Origin: Alcanivorax profundi
GTDB lineage: Bacteria; Pseudomonadota; Gammaproteobacteria; Pseudomonadales; Alcanivoracaceae
Assembly: GCF_003597125.1 (NCBI RefSeq)
Contig: NZ_QYYA01000002.1
Coordinates: 888,167 to 952,166 of the forward strand
DNA length: 64,000 bases
Direction of reading: 5' to 3'
Shown here: positions 34,426-43,395 of the stretch, piece after piece
Layout of the letters: the number at the start of each line of letters is the position of its first letter
How positions within the stretch are numbered: the first letter of the stretch is position 1
Notes under the pieces: model-generated
The model's input: the letters and a program-made list of their open reading frames with translations, nothing else
What the model was told of the DNA's origin: nothing
Database searches by the model: none
Translations under genes and position numbers: made by a program

Positions 34426-35553
34426 ATGCGGGCGTCACAGACAACGCCTGAACGGGAGATCGGGGTGGCCGCCATTCATTCCTCTGCACCTTCACTGACC
34501 CTGCGTGCTGGCAGCGAGGCGATTGCCCATCTGCGCGAACACGGCTTGCGCCCCGAGGATGTGGATCTGTTGCCCGGGGCGGCAGGGGGTCCCAAGGCGC
34601 TGGGCATCAATGGCCTGGACAAGGCCGTGTTCGGCGACTTCCTGACACGTGCCCGTGTGCCGCGGACCCTGATCGGTGCGTCTATTGGCAGCTGGCGTTT
34701 CGCCGCCATCAGCATGAGTCAGGACCCGGCAGCGGCGCTGGACCGCCTGGCGGAGCTTTATACCCGTCAACGTTTCCCCAAGGGCATTACTGCCACGGAC
34801 GTATCCCGCCGCTGCGCGGCCATGTTGTCCGAACTGTTGCAGGACCGGGATCAGCATATTCTCCGTCATTCCGATTACCGGCTGGTGATTGTGGTGATCC
34901 GTAGCCGCGGCTTGATGGCTCATCAGGGGCCGCTGGGTCTGGGCCTGGGGCTGGCTGGCCTGATCGGAACCAATCTGTTCAGCCGTCGTGCCACCGGTCT
35001 GTTCATGGAGCGGGGGCTGGTGTGCAGTGGCGACGCGCCGTTGCCACTGGGGCCGCTGAATGACTTCACCACCCACCGTATCCCGCTGTCCGCCGATAAC
35101 CTGCGTGCTGCCTTGCTGGCCAGCGCTGCCATTCCCATGGTGCTCGATGGCGTCACCGAGTTTCCTGGTGCGCCTGAAGGGGTGTACCGCGATGGAGGCA
35201 TGCTCGACTATCACCTGGATCTGCCTTACCAGAGCAACGGCATTGTGCTGTACCCGCACTTTACAGACCGGGTCATCCCCGGCTGGTTCGACAAGCCTTT
35301 GCGTTGGCGTAACGGCGACCCGCACCGCTTGCGTCGAATGCTGCTGGTCTCGCCGTCCCCCGAGTACCTGGCCAGCCTGCCCCACGGCAAGCTACCAGAC
35401 CGTACCGACTTCAAGCATTACCTCGGCGACGACGCCGGCCGCGAGCAATACTGGAAAACCGCCATCGCCGAAAGCGAGCGCCTCGGTGATGAATTCCTGG
35501 AGCTGGTGGAAACCGGCAAATGGGAAGAGCGGTTGAAGGTAGTGAACAGTTAA
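34426..35553 (+). CDS. Patatin-like phospholipase family protein
   Basis: This 375-residue protein has patatin-type catalytic elements: a glycine-rich oxyanion segment LLPGAAGGPKALGI, the nucleophile motif GASIGSW (GxSxG) near residue 85, and the Asp of the dyad in YRDGGMLDY near 250. These enzymes act on acyl lipids. The start is uncertain between ATG 34426 and a GTG near 34465. The last codons (VVNS) and the stop lie inside a heptamer-array repeat, so the natural C-terminus may have been altered by that element. Confidence 0.82.
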   Translation: MRASQTTPEREIGVAAIHSSAPSLTLRAGSEAIAHLREHGLRPEDVDLLPGAAGGPKALGINGLDKAVFGDFLTRARVPRTLIGASIGSWRFAAISMSQDPAAALDRLAELYTRQRFPKGITATDVSRRCAAMLSELLQDRDQHILRHSDYRLVIVVIRSRGLMAHQGPLGLGLGLAGLIGTNLFSRRATGLFMERGLVCSGDAPLPLGPLNDFTTHRIPLSADNLRAALLASAAIPMVLDGVTEFPGAPEGVYRDGGMLDYHLDLPYQSNGIVLYPHFTDRVIPGWFDKPLRWRNGDPHRLRRMLLVSPSPEYLASLPHGKLPDRTDFKHYLGDDAGREQYWKTAIAESERLGDEFLELVETGKWEERLKVVNS

Positions 35554-35685
35554 CAGTGAATAGTGAACAGCGTCGCGGAAGCGACCTGGGGTTGTTGAAC
35601 GCATGAGGCCGCGTCCAGACGTTGGGCGCGGCCTCATGTGTTGAAAAACCGGAAAGGTTGCTCGCGCAACTGTTAACTGTTCACT
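35541..35685. repeat. Inverted heptamer-array element, copy B
   Basis: The left arm is AGTGAAC, AGTTAAC, AGTGAAT, AGTGAAC in tandem, and the right arm is a shorter inverse array. The core is a GC-rich hairpin, ATGAGGCCGCG with CGCGGCCTCAT (35603-35637). The core and flanks (AGCGTCGCGGAAGCGACC, GGTTGCTCGCGCA) are nearly identical to copy C, 1.5 kb away. Confidence 0.9.
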
Positions 35686-35728
35686 GAACCCCTGCTAGTC
35701 TCCCCCTACCCTCTACCACCCGCCGAGC

Positions 35729-37069
35729 GTGCCTTTGAACTCAACTGCTTCTCTTTCCAATACCGCGCTTGCCCGCCAGTTGTGGCAGCAGACCTGGCCC
35801 ATGGCGCTGGGGGTGATGTCGTTGCTCGGGTTTCATCTGGTCGACAGCATTTTTGTGGCGCGGTTGGGCACGGCGCCGCTGGCGGCCCAGTCCTTTACCT
35901 TCCCGTTGGCGTTTCTGGTGATCGGGGTGCAGGTGGGGGTGGGCATCGCCATTGCCGCGCTGATTTCACGCTCCATCGGCGCCGGCAAGCAGACCGAAGC
36001 CAACCGGCTGGGGGCGCTGGTGCTGGTCGGCGGTGGCGTGCTCCAGGGGTTGCTGGTGGGGCTGTTGTGGCTGGTACAGACCCCGGTGTTCACCCTGTTG
36101 GGGGCGTCGCCGGAAATCCAGACGTTGATTCGCCCCTATTGGGCCCTGCAATTGCCTGCCATGTGGGTGGGCGGTGTGGTGTATTTTGGCTACAGCCTGT
36201 TCCGGGCCCACGGCAATACCCGCTTCCCGGGTCTGATGATGGTGGTCACCAGCCTGCTCAATCTGGTGCTCGACCCGCTGCTGATTTTCGGGGTGGGGGA
36301 GTGGCAGGGTTTCGGTCTGCCGGGGGCGGCACTGGCGACCCTGTTGGCGTTTGCGCTGGGGGGCGTGCTGCTGGTGCTGTCTCTGAAGGGCAAGGGCTGG
36401 GTGCAACGTGAGGGCATGTTGCAGCAGATGCGCGACTCGGCCCTGCCGTTTTTTCATATTGCCGGGCCAGCGATGATCAGCCAGCTGATGCCCCCCTTGG
36501 CGGCCATGCTGGCCACCGCGCTGGTGGCGCGCAGTGGGGACCAGGCGGTGGCTGCCTGGGGGATGGCCAGTCGTCTGGAGAGCTTCTCCATCGTTCTGGT
36601 GCTGGGCATGACCATGGCACTGCCGCCCTGGCTGGGGCGTTGCTACGGCAGCAATGACTGGGACACCGTGCAACGGCTGATGAAAGTGGGCGCGGCCATG
36701 GTGGTGGGTTGGCAGGTGCTGCTGGGGCTGTTGCTGGCGGTCCTGGCCGGGCCGCTGGCCGGGATGTTGGTAGACTCGGCCCCGGTGCAGGCCTACCTCA
36801 CCGTGCTGATTCGCTGGCTGCCTCCCAGCTATGGTTTGCTGGGTGTCTGCATGCTGGTGGTCTCAGCCAGTAATGCCCTCGGCTGGCCCATGCGTGCCAT
36901 GTTGATTTCCTTCCTGCGTCTGTTCCTGTGCTACCTGCCGCTGTTATGGCTGGGCTTCCACCTCGGCGACTTCGGCGGCCTCGCCCTGGGCGCGGCCTTT
37001 GGCAACCTGATGGCTGGTGTGATGGCGTGGGGGATGTATCGACAGGCGCTTTCTTCCGTGAACAGTTAA
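35729..37069 (+). CDS. MATE-family efflux transporter
   Basis: This 446-residue inner-membrane transporter with 12 expected helices is of the multidrug and toxic compound extrusion (DinF/NorM-like) family. Diagnostic stretches include LGTAPLAAQSFTFPLAF, ISRSIGAGKQTEANRLG and the repeated two-lobe pattern. It exports organic cations or metabolites using Na+ or H+. The predicted start is a GTG at 35729 with a weak ribosome-binding site, so the first residues are uncertain. Its final codons SVNS and stop TAA lie within heptamer-array copy C, and copy B lies just upstream, so the gene is bracketed by two near-identical repeats. Confidence 0.9.
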   Translation: MPLNSTASLSNTALARQLWQQTWPMALGVMSLLGFHLVDSIFVARLGTAPLAAQSFTFPLAFLVIGVQVGVGIAIAALISRSIGAGKQTEANRLGALVLVGGGVLQGLLVGLLWLVQTPVFTLLGASPEIQTLIRPYWALQLPAMWVGGVVYFGYSLFRAHGNTRFPGLMMVVTSLLNLVLDPLLIFGVGEWQGFGLPGAALATLLAFALGGVLLVLSLKGKGWVQREGMLQQMRDSALPFFHIAGPAMISQLMPPLAAMLATALVARSGDQAVAAWGMASRLESFSIVLVLGMTMALPPWLGRCYGSNDWDTVQRLMKVGAAMVVGWQVLLGLLLAVLAGPLAGMLVDSAPVQAYLTVLIRWLPPSYGLLGVCMLVVSASNALGWPMRAMLISFLRLFLCYLPLLWLGFHLGDFGGLALGAAFGNLMAGVMAWGMYRQALSSVNS

Positions 37070-37200
37070 CAGCGTCGCGGAAGCGACCCGGGGTTTTAGA
37101 ACGCATGAGGCCGCGTCCAGACGTTGGGCGCGGCCTCATGCGTTGAAAACCGAAAAGGTTGCTCGCGCAGCTATTCACTTTTCACGGTTAACTGTTCACT
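37058..37200. repeat. Inverted heptamer-array element, copy C
   Basis: The left arm begins GTGAACAGTTAACAG and the right arm, read on the minus strand, begins AGTGAACAGTTAACCGTG. The core hairpin ATGAGGCCGCG/CGCGGCCTCAT spans 37105-37139. The plus strand supplies the stop of the MATE gene. The minus strand supplies the last codons and stop of the convergent sterol-desaturase-family gene. Confidence 0.9.
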
Positions 37201-38118
37201 GCTTTCCCTCTCCCACTCCGGTGGTTTCCACAGGTGTTTCAGGCGCTGGGTGAGGGGGCCGCGTTTTGCCATGGCTTTGAACATGTCGGCGTATTCGTGG
37301 CACCAGTTGACGATCAGACTGTTGCTGTAGACCGGGCGGGTGATGCCGTATTCCACCGGCAAATCCTGTTTTTCCTCCACGAAGGTGCCGAACATCTTGT
37401 CCCAGACAATGAAGACACCGGCGTAGTTCTGATCGATGTATTCCGGGTTGCGGCCGTGATGAACACGGTGGTGGCTTGGGGTATTGAAGACAGCTTCAAT
37501 GGCCGGGTGAAGCTTGTCCACCAGGGTGGTGTGGATGAAGTACTGGTACACCAGCGACAGGGCATAGCAGACCCCGATCCATACCGGATTGAAACCCACG
37601 AAGGCCAGCGGCACGTAGAACAGCCAGCCACCATTGAAGATATTGGTGGCGTTCTGGCGCATGGCGGTGGAGAAGTTCATGCGCTCGGAAGAATGATGGG
37701 TGACGTGGGCGGCCCAGAACCAGCGCACCCGATGGGAGGTGCGATGGAACCAGTAATAGAAGAAATCCACCAGCACCCACAACAGCAAGGCCGTCGCCCA
37801 GCTCAATTCGATGTCCATGAGCCGGTGGTGGAAGGCAAAGGCATAGACCGGGAACGCGATCAGGCCGGCGAACAACAGTTCGGTGGTCTGGTAGCCCGCG
37901 CCTAGCAGGAAGTTGAGCAGGGACTCGCGGCCATTGGCCAGTGCCGGGTTATGGCGGATCTTTCGGTACTCCCACAGGAACAGGCCGATAAACACGGGCG
38001 TGGCAACCACAAAGATCAACTGCCGCTCGTCCAGGGCCAGCCAGGGGGAAACGGCTTCCCACAGTGGCATCAATCCACTCTCACGCAGTACATCCTCGAA
38101 CCATTCCAGCAGCACCAT
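37171..38118 (-). CDS. Sterol desaturase/fatty acid hydroxylase family protein
   Basis: This 315-residue membrane di-iron protein shows the histidine clusters of the family: HRTSH with the following WAAHVTHHSSERMN, and HHRVHHGRN near residue 215. An N-terminal set of membrane helices precedes them. Members hydroxylate or desaturate lipids. The substrate is unknown. I chose the ATG at 38118 because GGAGG lies 4 bases upstream; 38148 is also possible. The tail SSEQLTVKSE is encoded by repeat copy C and is foreign to the family. It is divergent from an AraC-type gene that probably controls it. Confidence 0.88.
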   Translation of the reverse strand: MVLLEWFEDVLRESGLMPLWEAVSPWLALDERQLIFVVATPVFIGLFLWEYRKIRHNPALANGRESLLNFLLGAGYQTTELLFAGLIAFPVYAFAFHHRLMDIELSWATALLLWVLVDFFYYWFHRTSHRVRWFWAAHVTHHSSERMNFSTAMRQNATNIFNGGWLFYVPLAFVGFNPVWIGVCYALSLVYQYFIHTTLVDKLHPAIEAVFNTPSHHRVHHGRNPEYIDQNYAGVFIVWDKMFGTFVEEKQDLPVEYGITRPVYSNSLIVNWCHEYADMFKAMAKRGPLTQRLKHLWKPPEWERESSEQLTVKSE

Positions 38119-38240
38119 GGGGCCTCCACCGTTATGCGTTGTTGTCATGCAGGCATTATGGGCGGCAGCTGACGGCAGGTATTGACGATGCATGCCGTAT
38201 TTTTGACAATCGATGCCAAACGACAAACGGATAATCGCCC

Positions 38241-39248
38241 ATGGCAACCCCCATGCGGGTGACCGGAGCCTGGATCCAGCTGCTGACGGATTGGCTGGAC
38301 CAGGAGAATCTGCCGGCCCCTGAACTGCGTACCTTGCTCGATAGCCGTAGCAGTGCCGATGTGGTGCCGATTCCACTCTGGCAAGACATGCTGGCGCAGG
38401 CGGTGGCGCTACGGCCGGGCCGGCCTGCACCGGGGCTGGCCATCGGTGCGCGGATTCAGCCGCGCCATGTTGGCGTGCTGGGGTACCTGTTGCTCACCTG
38501 TCGGACCCTTGGCGAAGCCATGCTGGCGTACCAGCGCTATGAATCCCTGTTCTACGGCCAGAATCTGGTCGAGGTGCATGCCGAGGGCGACACCATGATG
38601 CTGCGCTGGTCGGGGGAGGACTCCACCGGTGAGTTGGCAGACACCGTGGCCATCGCCAGCCTGGTGGCGTTTCTGCGTCGCCAGCTGGACGATCCGCCCG
38701 CTCCGCTGGCGGTGGATTTTCCCTTCGCGACCCCGTCGGCAGCGGCATGCGCCGCCCATGAGGCGTTCTTTGGCTGCCCGGTGCGTTTTGCGCAACCCTG
38801 GACCCAGGTGGTGTTCCCGGTGCATCTGCTGACCCTGCCACTCCCGCATAGCGACCCCAGCATGCGCAGCCTGCTGGACCGCCAGGCCAGCGCCATGCTG
38901 CTGGCGCTACCGGACTCCGACAGCTTCGATCGTGCCCTGCAACAGGCCATGGTGAGGCTGATGCCCGAGGGCAAGGTCACGCTGCCGCGGCTGGCGGCCA
39001 CGCTGCACATGTCGGTACGCACCCTGCAGCGTCGATTGGCGGAACGTCAGCTGACCTGGCGCGCACTGCTTGACCGGACCCGCGAGCAATTGGGACGCCA
39101 CTACCTGGCCGACCCGTCCCTCACGCTGGGGGACATTGCCCTGCTGCTGGGGTTTTCCGAGCACAGCGCGTTCAGCCGAGCCTGGCGCCAATGGACCGGC
39201 AGCACACCGGCAGTGGCCCGCCGTCAGCTGCGGGGATTGCAAGGTTGA
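38241..39248 (+). CDS. AraC-family regulator with Arabinose_bd-type N-terminal domain
   Basis: This 335-residue protein is the OruR/ArgR-like type of AraC regulator, with an N-terminal effector domain (about 1-200, including PRHVGVLGYLLLTCRTLGEAM) and a C-terminal two-HTH domain, LAATLHMSVRTLQRRLAE and GDIALLLGFSEHSAFSRAWRQW. It is transcribed divergently from the sterol-desaturase-family gene across about 120 bases, so that gene is the probable target. The inducer may be a lipid or fatty acid, an inference from the neighbour only. Confidence 0.9.
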   Translation: MATPMRVTGAWIQLLTDWLDQENLPAPELRTLLDSRSSADVVPIPLWQDMLAQAVALRPGRPAPGLAIGARIQPRHVGVLGYLLLTCRTLGEAMLAYQRYESLFYGQNLVEVHAEGDTMMLRWSGEDSTGELADTVAIASLVAFLRRQLDDPPAPLAVDFPFATPSAAACAAHEAFFGCPVRFAQPWTQVVFPVHLLTLPLPHSDPSMRSLLDRQASAMLLALPDSDSFDRALQQAMVRLMPEGKVTLPRLAATLHMSVRTLQRRLAERQLTWRALLDRTREQLGRHYLADPSLTLGDIALLLGFSEHSAFSRAWRQWTGSTPAVARRQLRGLQG

Positions 39249-39451
39249 GCACGAAAGCGTCACAGGATGTGTAGGGGAAATGGGGCCTAAAGTCAGAGAA
39301 AACAGCGAGTTAATGTGATTGGCGAGACGCCGCTATCAAAACTGTCCGGGCCCCTGAACAATCCTGTCATTGCTGATTGATACGCATCTTGTTTACCTTG
39401 CTGCCATCACGCCCTGTGGGGCAGTTGTGAATTCAGCAGGGGAACACACCC

Positions 39452-40432
39452 ATGAAAACGCGTATTACTGAATTGCTGGGCATCCAGTATCCGATCGTAC
39501 AGGGCGGCATGCAGAACGTGGGCTACGCCGAATTGGCAGCCGCGGTATCCAACGCCGGTGGTCTGGGCATCATCACCGGCCTGACCCAGCCTACTCCGGA
39601 AGATCTGGACAAGGAAATCAAGCGCTGCAAGGAAATGACCGACAAGCCCTTCGGCGTGAACCTGACCATCCTGCCCACCATCAAGCCGGTTCCCTACGAA
39701 GAATACGCGCGCGTGATCTGTGAAAACGGCATTCCGGTGGTCGAAACCGCTGGCCGTAACCCGGAACCCTTCATGCCGTTGTTTGCCGATGCGGGCGTCA
39801 AGGTTGTTCATAAGTGTACCTCTGTACGTCACGCCCTGAAGGCCGAGAAAGTCGGTGTGGCGGCGGTGTCAGTGGACGGCTTCGAGTGTGCCGGCCACCC
39901 CGGTGAAGATGACATTCCCAACCTGGTATTGCTGCCTGCCGCAGCCAAGGTGCTGAAGATCCCGATGCTGGCTTCCGGGGGTATTGGTACCGGTGCCCAG
40001 ATGGCCGCCTGTCTGGCCCTGGGTGCGGATGGCATCAATATGGGAACCCGTTTCCTGGCCTCTGCAGAAGCGCCGGTTCACGAGAACATGAAGAAGGCCA
40101 TCGCCGAAGCGTCCGAGCTGGACACCGCGCTGATCTTCCGTCCGCTGAACAATACCGCTCGCGTGTTCAAGAACGCCGTTGCCACCAAGGTAAACGAGAT
40201 TGAGCGTGAGAAAGGTCAGGACATGAAGTTCGAATACATCGTTGACCTGGTGGCCGGTGTGAAAGGCAAGGCCGCGCTGACCTCTGGCGAAATCGATGGT
40301 GGTATCTGGACCTCCGGTATTGTTCAGGGCCTGATCGACAGCTACCCGAGCTGTGCAGAAATTATTGATGACATCATTACCGAGTGTAATGCCACCATCA
40401 AACAACGTCTGGCCGGTTTCATCGACGGCTAA
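39452..40432 (+). CDS. Nitronate monooxygenase (2-nitropropane dioxygenase family)
   Basis: This 326-residue FMN-dependent TIM-barrel enzyme of the NMO/NPD family oxidises alkyl nitronates, such as propionate 3-nitronate, to harmless products. The FMN-binding start IQYPIVQGGMQNVGYAELAA, the active-site histidine in DGFECAGHPGED and the phosphate-binding LASGGIGTG followed by LGADGINMGTRFLASAEA are all present. Length is typical. It is a single gene closed by a strong terminator. A GGGGA ribosome-binding site lies ahead of the ATG. Confidence 0.92.
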   Translation: MKTRITELLGIQYPIVQGGMQNVGYAELAAAVSNAGGLGIITGLTQPTPEDLDKEIKRCKEMTDKPFGVNLTILPTIKPVPYEEYARVICENGIPVVETAGRNPEPFMPLFADAGVKVVHKCTSVRHALKAEKVGVAAVSVDGFECAGHPGEDDIPNLVLLPAAAKVLKIPMLASGGIGTGAQMAACLALGADGINMGTRFLASAEAPVHENMKKAIAEASELDTALIFRPLNNTARVFKNAVATKVNEIEREKGQDMKFEYIVDLVAGVKGKAALTSGEIDGGIWTSGIVQGLIDSYPSCAEIIDDIITECNATIKQRLAGFIDG

Positions 40433-40466
40433 ACGTTCCCGGTTTTAAACTCGCTCTCCCGAGTCC

Positions 40467-40495
40467 AGCCAGGGGTTTTCCCCTGGCTTTTTTTT
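40467..40495 (+). terminator. Intrinsic terminator after nitronate monooxygenase
   Basis: AGCCAGGGG, a TTTT loop and CCCCTGGCT are followed by eight T. Confidence 0.95.
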
Positions 40496-40667
40496 GCCCG
40501 CTTTGCGGTCGCAACACGCAACACGAAACATTCCCATACCCTCCGTAGGAGCGCCGGTTATTCGCTACGCTCGGTGGCGGCACGATAGCCGTTGTTAAAT
40601 GTTAGGGCGCACGAACGAGCCAACCTCTCACTCCCGGATTATGCTGTTGAAAGCCCACAGCTCACAG

Positions 40668-41192
40668 CTAAAACCCCGGCTTGGTCACCGCCAGATAAAT
40701 AATCATCGGAATAAAAATCATCACCAGCGGGGTGCTGATGCGAAAGAACAGCCAGTGCCACTGCATCAGCTTTTCATAGCGCTTCATGTCGCCTTTCAGG
40801 CGCCATTGTTTCTTGCTGCCTCCGAAATGCGAAATCCAGTAATCAAACACTTCCACCGGGATGAAGATGCCGATGACGATGGCCAGCTTGACCATCAGCC
40901 AGTGGGAGTCCATTCCCCAACCGGTAAGCCATACCATGAGTGCGCCGGTGGCCAGCACGATCGGGAAGGCGATGTGTTCCAGCGATGCGCCCCGGTCGAA
41001 CTGTTCCATGGTCCAGTTGCGACGTTCCAGCCGGTGGGGGTCATCCGGGGTGCGTTGCCAGGCCAGCCAGGCCGATTTCACGTACCAGGTGTAGGCCACC
41101 GCCGTACTGAAACTCCAGATCATCACGAAAAGTAAATGAACAAACTTGATTTGTAGATACCAGGGCAGCAGTAGCTGGCGAAGTTCTTCCAT
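40668..41192 (-). CDS. Conserved integral membrane protein
   Basis: This 174-residue protein has four expected helices. It starts MEELRQLLLPWYLQIKFVHLL and contains conserved-looking histidines (KFVHLLFVMIWS, LEHIAFPIVLATG, MQWHWLFFRIS). Histidines placed in helices and the overall pattern resemble CopD/HemJ/DUF2269-type membrane proteins that bind heme or copper, but I cannot assign the family firmly. It stands alone, convergent with the nitronate monooxygenase gene across a stretch holding a TGTAGGAG-like interspersed element. Confidence 0.6.
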   Translation of the reverse strand: MEELRQLLLPWYLQIKFVHLLFVMIWSFSTAVAYTWYVKSAWLAWQRTPDDPHRLERRNWTMEQFDRGASLEHIAFPIVLATGALMVWLTGWGMDSHWLMVKLAIVIGIFIPVEVFDYWISHFGGSKKQWRLKGDMKRYEKLMQWHWLFFRISTPLVMIFIPMIIYLAVTKPGF

Positions 41193-41347
41193 CGGGTGTG
41201 ATCCCTCTTTTTTTCTTCAATCTACGCGGGCCGGTCCGGTGGTGACATGACCAATTCGCCAAGGGCGTTTGTCAGCCCTTGTCAGTGCAAATGGAAGGGG
41301 AAGCTTTCACCCTGAGGGAAAGAAAAAAATCACGCAGGAGACACGGA

Positions 41348-42394
41348 ATGGATCTCGGCAAGAATGCGCACATCCGGCTGGAACCGGAAGACGAATACAT
41401 GCACCCCATTGAAGCTGCCAGCAACTTCAACGAAAGCATGTACATCAATCTGTTTGATCACGATCAGGCCTGCGGTGGCTGGTTTCGTGTCGGGAATCGG
41501 CCCAATGAAGGCCATGCGGAAATGTCGTTCTGTTTTTATCTTCCTGACGGGCGCGTGGCCTTCATGTTCCGGCGTGTGTCCATCGACAGCAATGAGGCGC
41601 TGGAGGCCGGGGGCATGCGCTTCGAGGTGGTCGAGCCGTTCAAAACCCTGAAGCTGCATTACCAGGGGGAGGCCTGCCTGCTGGATGATCCCCAGCAAAT
41701 GGAAGACCCCAAGCAGGCGTTTGCCAATAACCCGCGGGTAAAGGTCAGTGCATCGCTCACCTTCACGGGTATGACGCCGGTGTACGGTGGCGAAGCGGTG
41801 GATGATAACGGTAACCCGATTGAGGAAGACCCGGACGAATCCTTTGCCCGCGGCCATTACGAGCAGCACATGAAAGGGCAGGGTGAGGTCACGATCGATG
41901 GCGAAGCCTTCGCCCTGAACGGGTTTGGGCTGCGCGATCATTCCTGGGGGCCGCGCTACTGGCAAAACCTGTACTGGTATCGCTGGTTGCCGCTGGTGTT
42001 CCGTGAGGACTTTGCCGTCAACGTGTCCATTGTGCAGATGGCCAGCGGTCGCCGGCATATCTGGGGCATGGTGTACGACACCCGGGATGGCAGTGAGGCG
42101 GCGTACGATCTGGTGGAAACCGCAACACTGTCGTCCACCCTCGATGGCCGCGATCAGGCGACGGCCCAGTCTGTGTCCCTGCGTACGGTCAGTGGCAGGG
42201 AGTATCAGATAGAAGGGAAGTCGCTGGCGCTCATTCCCCTGCGTAACCGTCGCCAGACTGATGCCGGCGAGTGGCGTCATACCCGTATTACCGAAGCCAT
42301 GAGCCGCTTTCATTGTGATGGGCTCACCGGCTATGGCATGTCGGAGTACCTGAACCAGATCGTCGAGGGTGTGCCAGTAGGCCGCCACTGCTGA
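41348..42394 (+). CDS. CrtC/AttH-like protein of unknown function
   Basis: This 348-residue soluble protein is rich in beta strands. The stretch NGFGLRDHSWGPRYWQNLYWYRW near residue 195-217, with its His-Ser-Trp, resembles lipocalin-like CrtC/AttH and DUF7064/7065-type proteins found beside APH-like kinases. The start at 41348 follows GGAGACACGGA; an ATG at 41279 is less well placed. Its stop overlaps the start of the kinase gene by one base (TGATG), which indicates a functional link. The substrate is unknown but likely hydrophobic. Confidence 0.6.
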   Translation: MDLGKNAHIRLEPEDEYMHPIEAASNFNESMYINLFDHDQACGGWFRVGNRPNEGHAEMSFCFYLPDGRVAFMFRRVSIDSNEALEAGGMRFEVVEPFKTLKLHYQGEACLLDDPQQMEDPKQAFANNPRVKVSASLTFTGMTPVYGGEAVDDNGNPIEEDPDESFARGHYEQHMKGQGEVTIDGEAFALNGFGLRDHSWGPRYWQNLYWYRWLPLVFREDFAVNVSIVQMASGRRHIWGMVYDTRDGSEAAYDLVETATLSSTLDGRDQATAQSVSLRTVSGREYQIEGKSLALIPLRNRRQTDAGEWRHTRITEAMSRFHCDGLTGYGMSEYLNQIVEGVPVGRHC

Positions 42395-43395
42395 TGGCCA
42401 TTACCGCAGAGCGTATCGGGCAGGTCTTGCCGGCACGGCTGGCAGGGCAGGTCGAGATTAGCCGTTGTCGTCGCCTGACCGCGGGCGCGTCGGCCGATAC
42501 CTGGCGTGTGCAGGCTACACTGGACGGGCAGCCACAGGACTGGATTCTGCGGCTGGATGCCGGCGCCGAAGATCTTGGCATGGCGCCGGGCAAAACCTGG
42601 GAGGCCCGTGCCCAGCAGGCTGCGGGGGAAGCGGGCTGCCCGGTGGCCAGGGTAGTGACCATTCTGTCGGGGCAGGAAGGACTGGGGGAGGGCTACCTGA
42701 TGGAAGCGCTACCCGGTGAATCGCTACCGCCGGTGTTGTTGAAGGACGATCGCTACCGCCCGGCACGGGACGGTTTTTGCCAGCAGGCGGCACAGGCGCT
42801 GGCGGCCATTCACCGTACCCCGCCCGCTGTCTTGGACGGCTTGCCGGTGCAGGATGCCCTGACCCAGGTAGAGCAACTGTACGCCATGCATCAGGATTAC
42901 GGTGAAGCCTTGCCTGTTTTTTCCCTGGTCTATGGCTGGCTGAAAGCCAATGCCCCGGAATGTGCGTCCCCGGCGCTCGTGCACGGGGATTTCCGGTTGG
43001 GAAATTTTCTGATCACGGACAACGGTTTGCAGGGCGTGCTGGACTGGGAGCTGACGCACCTGGGCGACCCCATGGAAGACCTGGGCTGGCTGTGCGTGAA
43101 CGCCTGGCGCTTTGGTCGTCGTCACCTGCCTGTTGCCGGTATCGACAGCCGCGAGGCCTTATACCTCGCCTACCAGGCCGCCACGGGCATCACCGTGGAC
43201 CCGCTCCATGCCCGTTATTGGGAATTGCTCGGCACCTTCAAGTGGGGGGTGATCTGTCAGTACCAGGCGTACAGTTACCTGCGCGGTCATGTGCCCAGCC
43301 TGGAGCGCGCCGCCATTGGCCGCCGCGTGGCGGAAACGGAATACGACATGCTGGTCTGCCTGCAGGATCTCACGGAGCTGAACCATGCCCCTTAA
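42394..43395 (+). CDS. APH-type phosphotransferase family protein
   Basis: This 333-residue protein has the aminoglycoside phosphotransferase/choline kinase-like fold. The catalytic loop LVHGDFRLGNFL near residue 200 and the metal-binding GVLDWELTHLGDPMEDLGWL near 215 are intact. The branch resembles the kinase domain of ACAD10/ACAD11, which acts on hydroxyacyl-CoA intermediates, so resistance to antibiotics is not implied. It is coupled to the CrtC-like gene upstream and overlaps a DUF6285-like gene downstream by 11 bases, forming a three-gene operon. Confidence 0.88.
   Translation: MAITAERIGQVLPARLAGQVEISRCRRLTAGASADTWRVQATLDGQPQDWILRLDAGAEDLGMAPGKTWEARAQQAAGEAGCPVARVVTILSGQEGLGEGYLMEALPGESLPPVLLKDDRYRPARDGFCQQAAQALAAIHRTPPAVLDGLPVQDALTQVEQLYAMHQDYGEALPVFSLVYGWLKANAPECASPALVHGDFRLGNFLITDNGLQGVLDWELTHLGDPMEDLGWLCVNAWRFGRRHLPVAGIDSREALYLAYQAATGITVDPLHARYWELLGTFKWGVICQYQAYSYLRGHVPSLERAAIGRRVAETEYDMLVCLQDLTELNHAP

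Noticed and set aside
35541-37200. Composite transposon carrying the MATE gene
   Set aside because: The flanking repeats are about 145 bases, contain no transposase and no visible target duplications, and an isolated related copy exists at 13763.
42394-43395. Aminoglycoside resistance gene
   Set aside because: The kinase motif is of the APH superfamily, but the operon partners (CrtC-like and DUF6285-like) and sequence pattern fit metabolic acyl-CoA-linked kinases.
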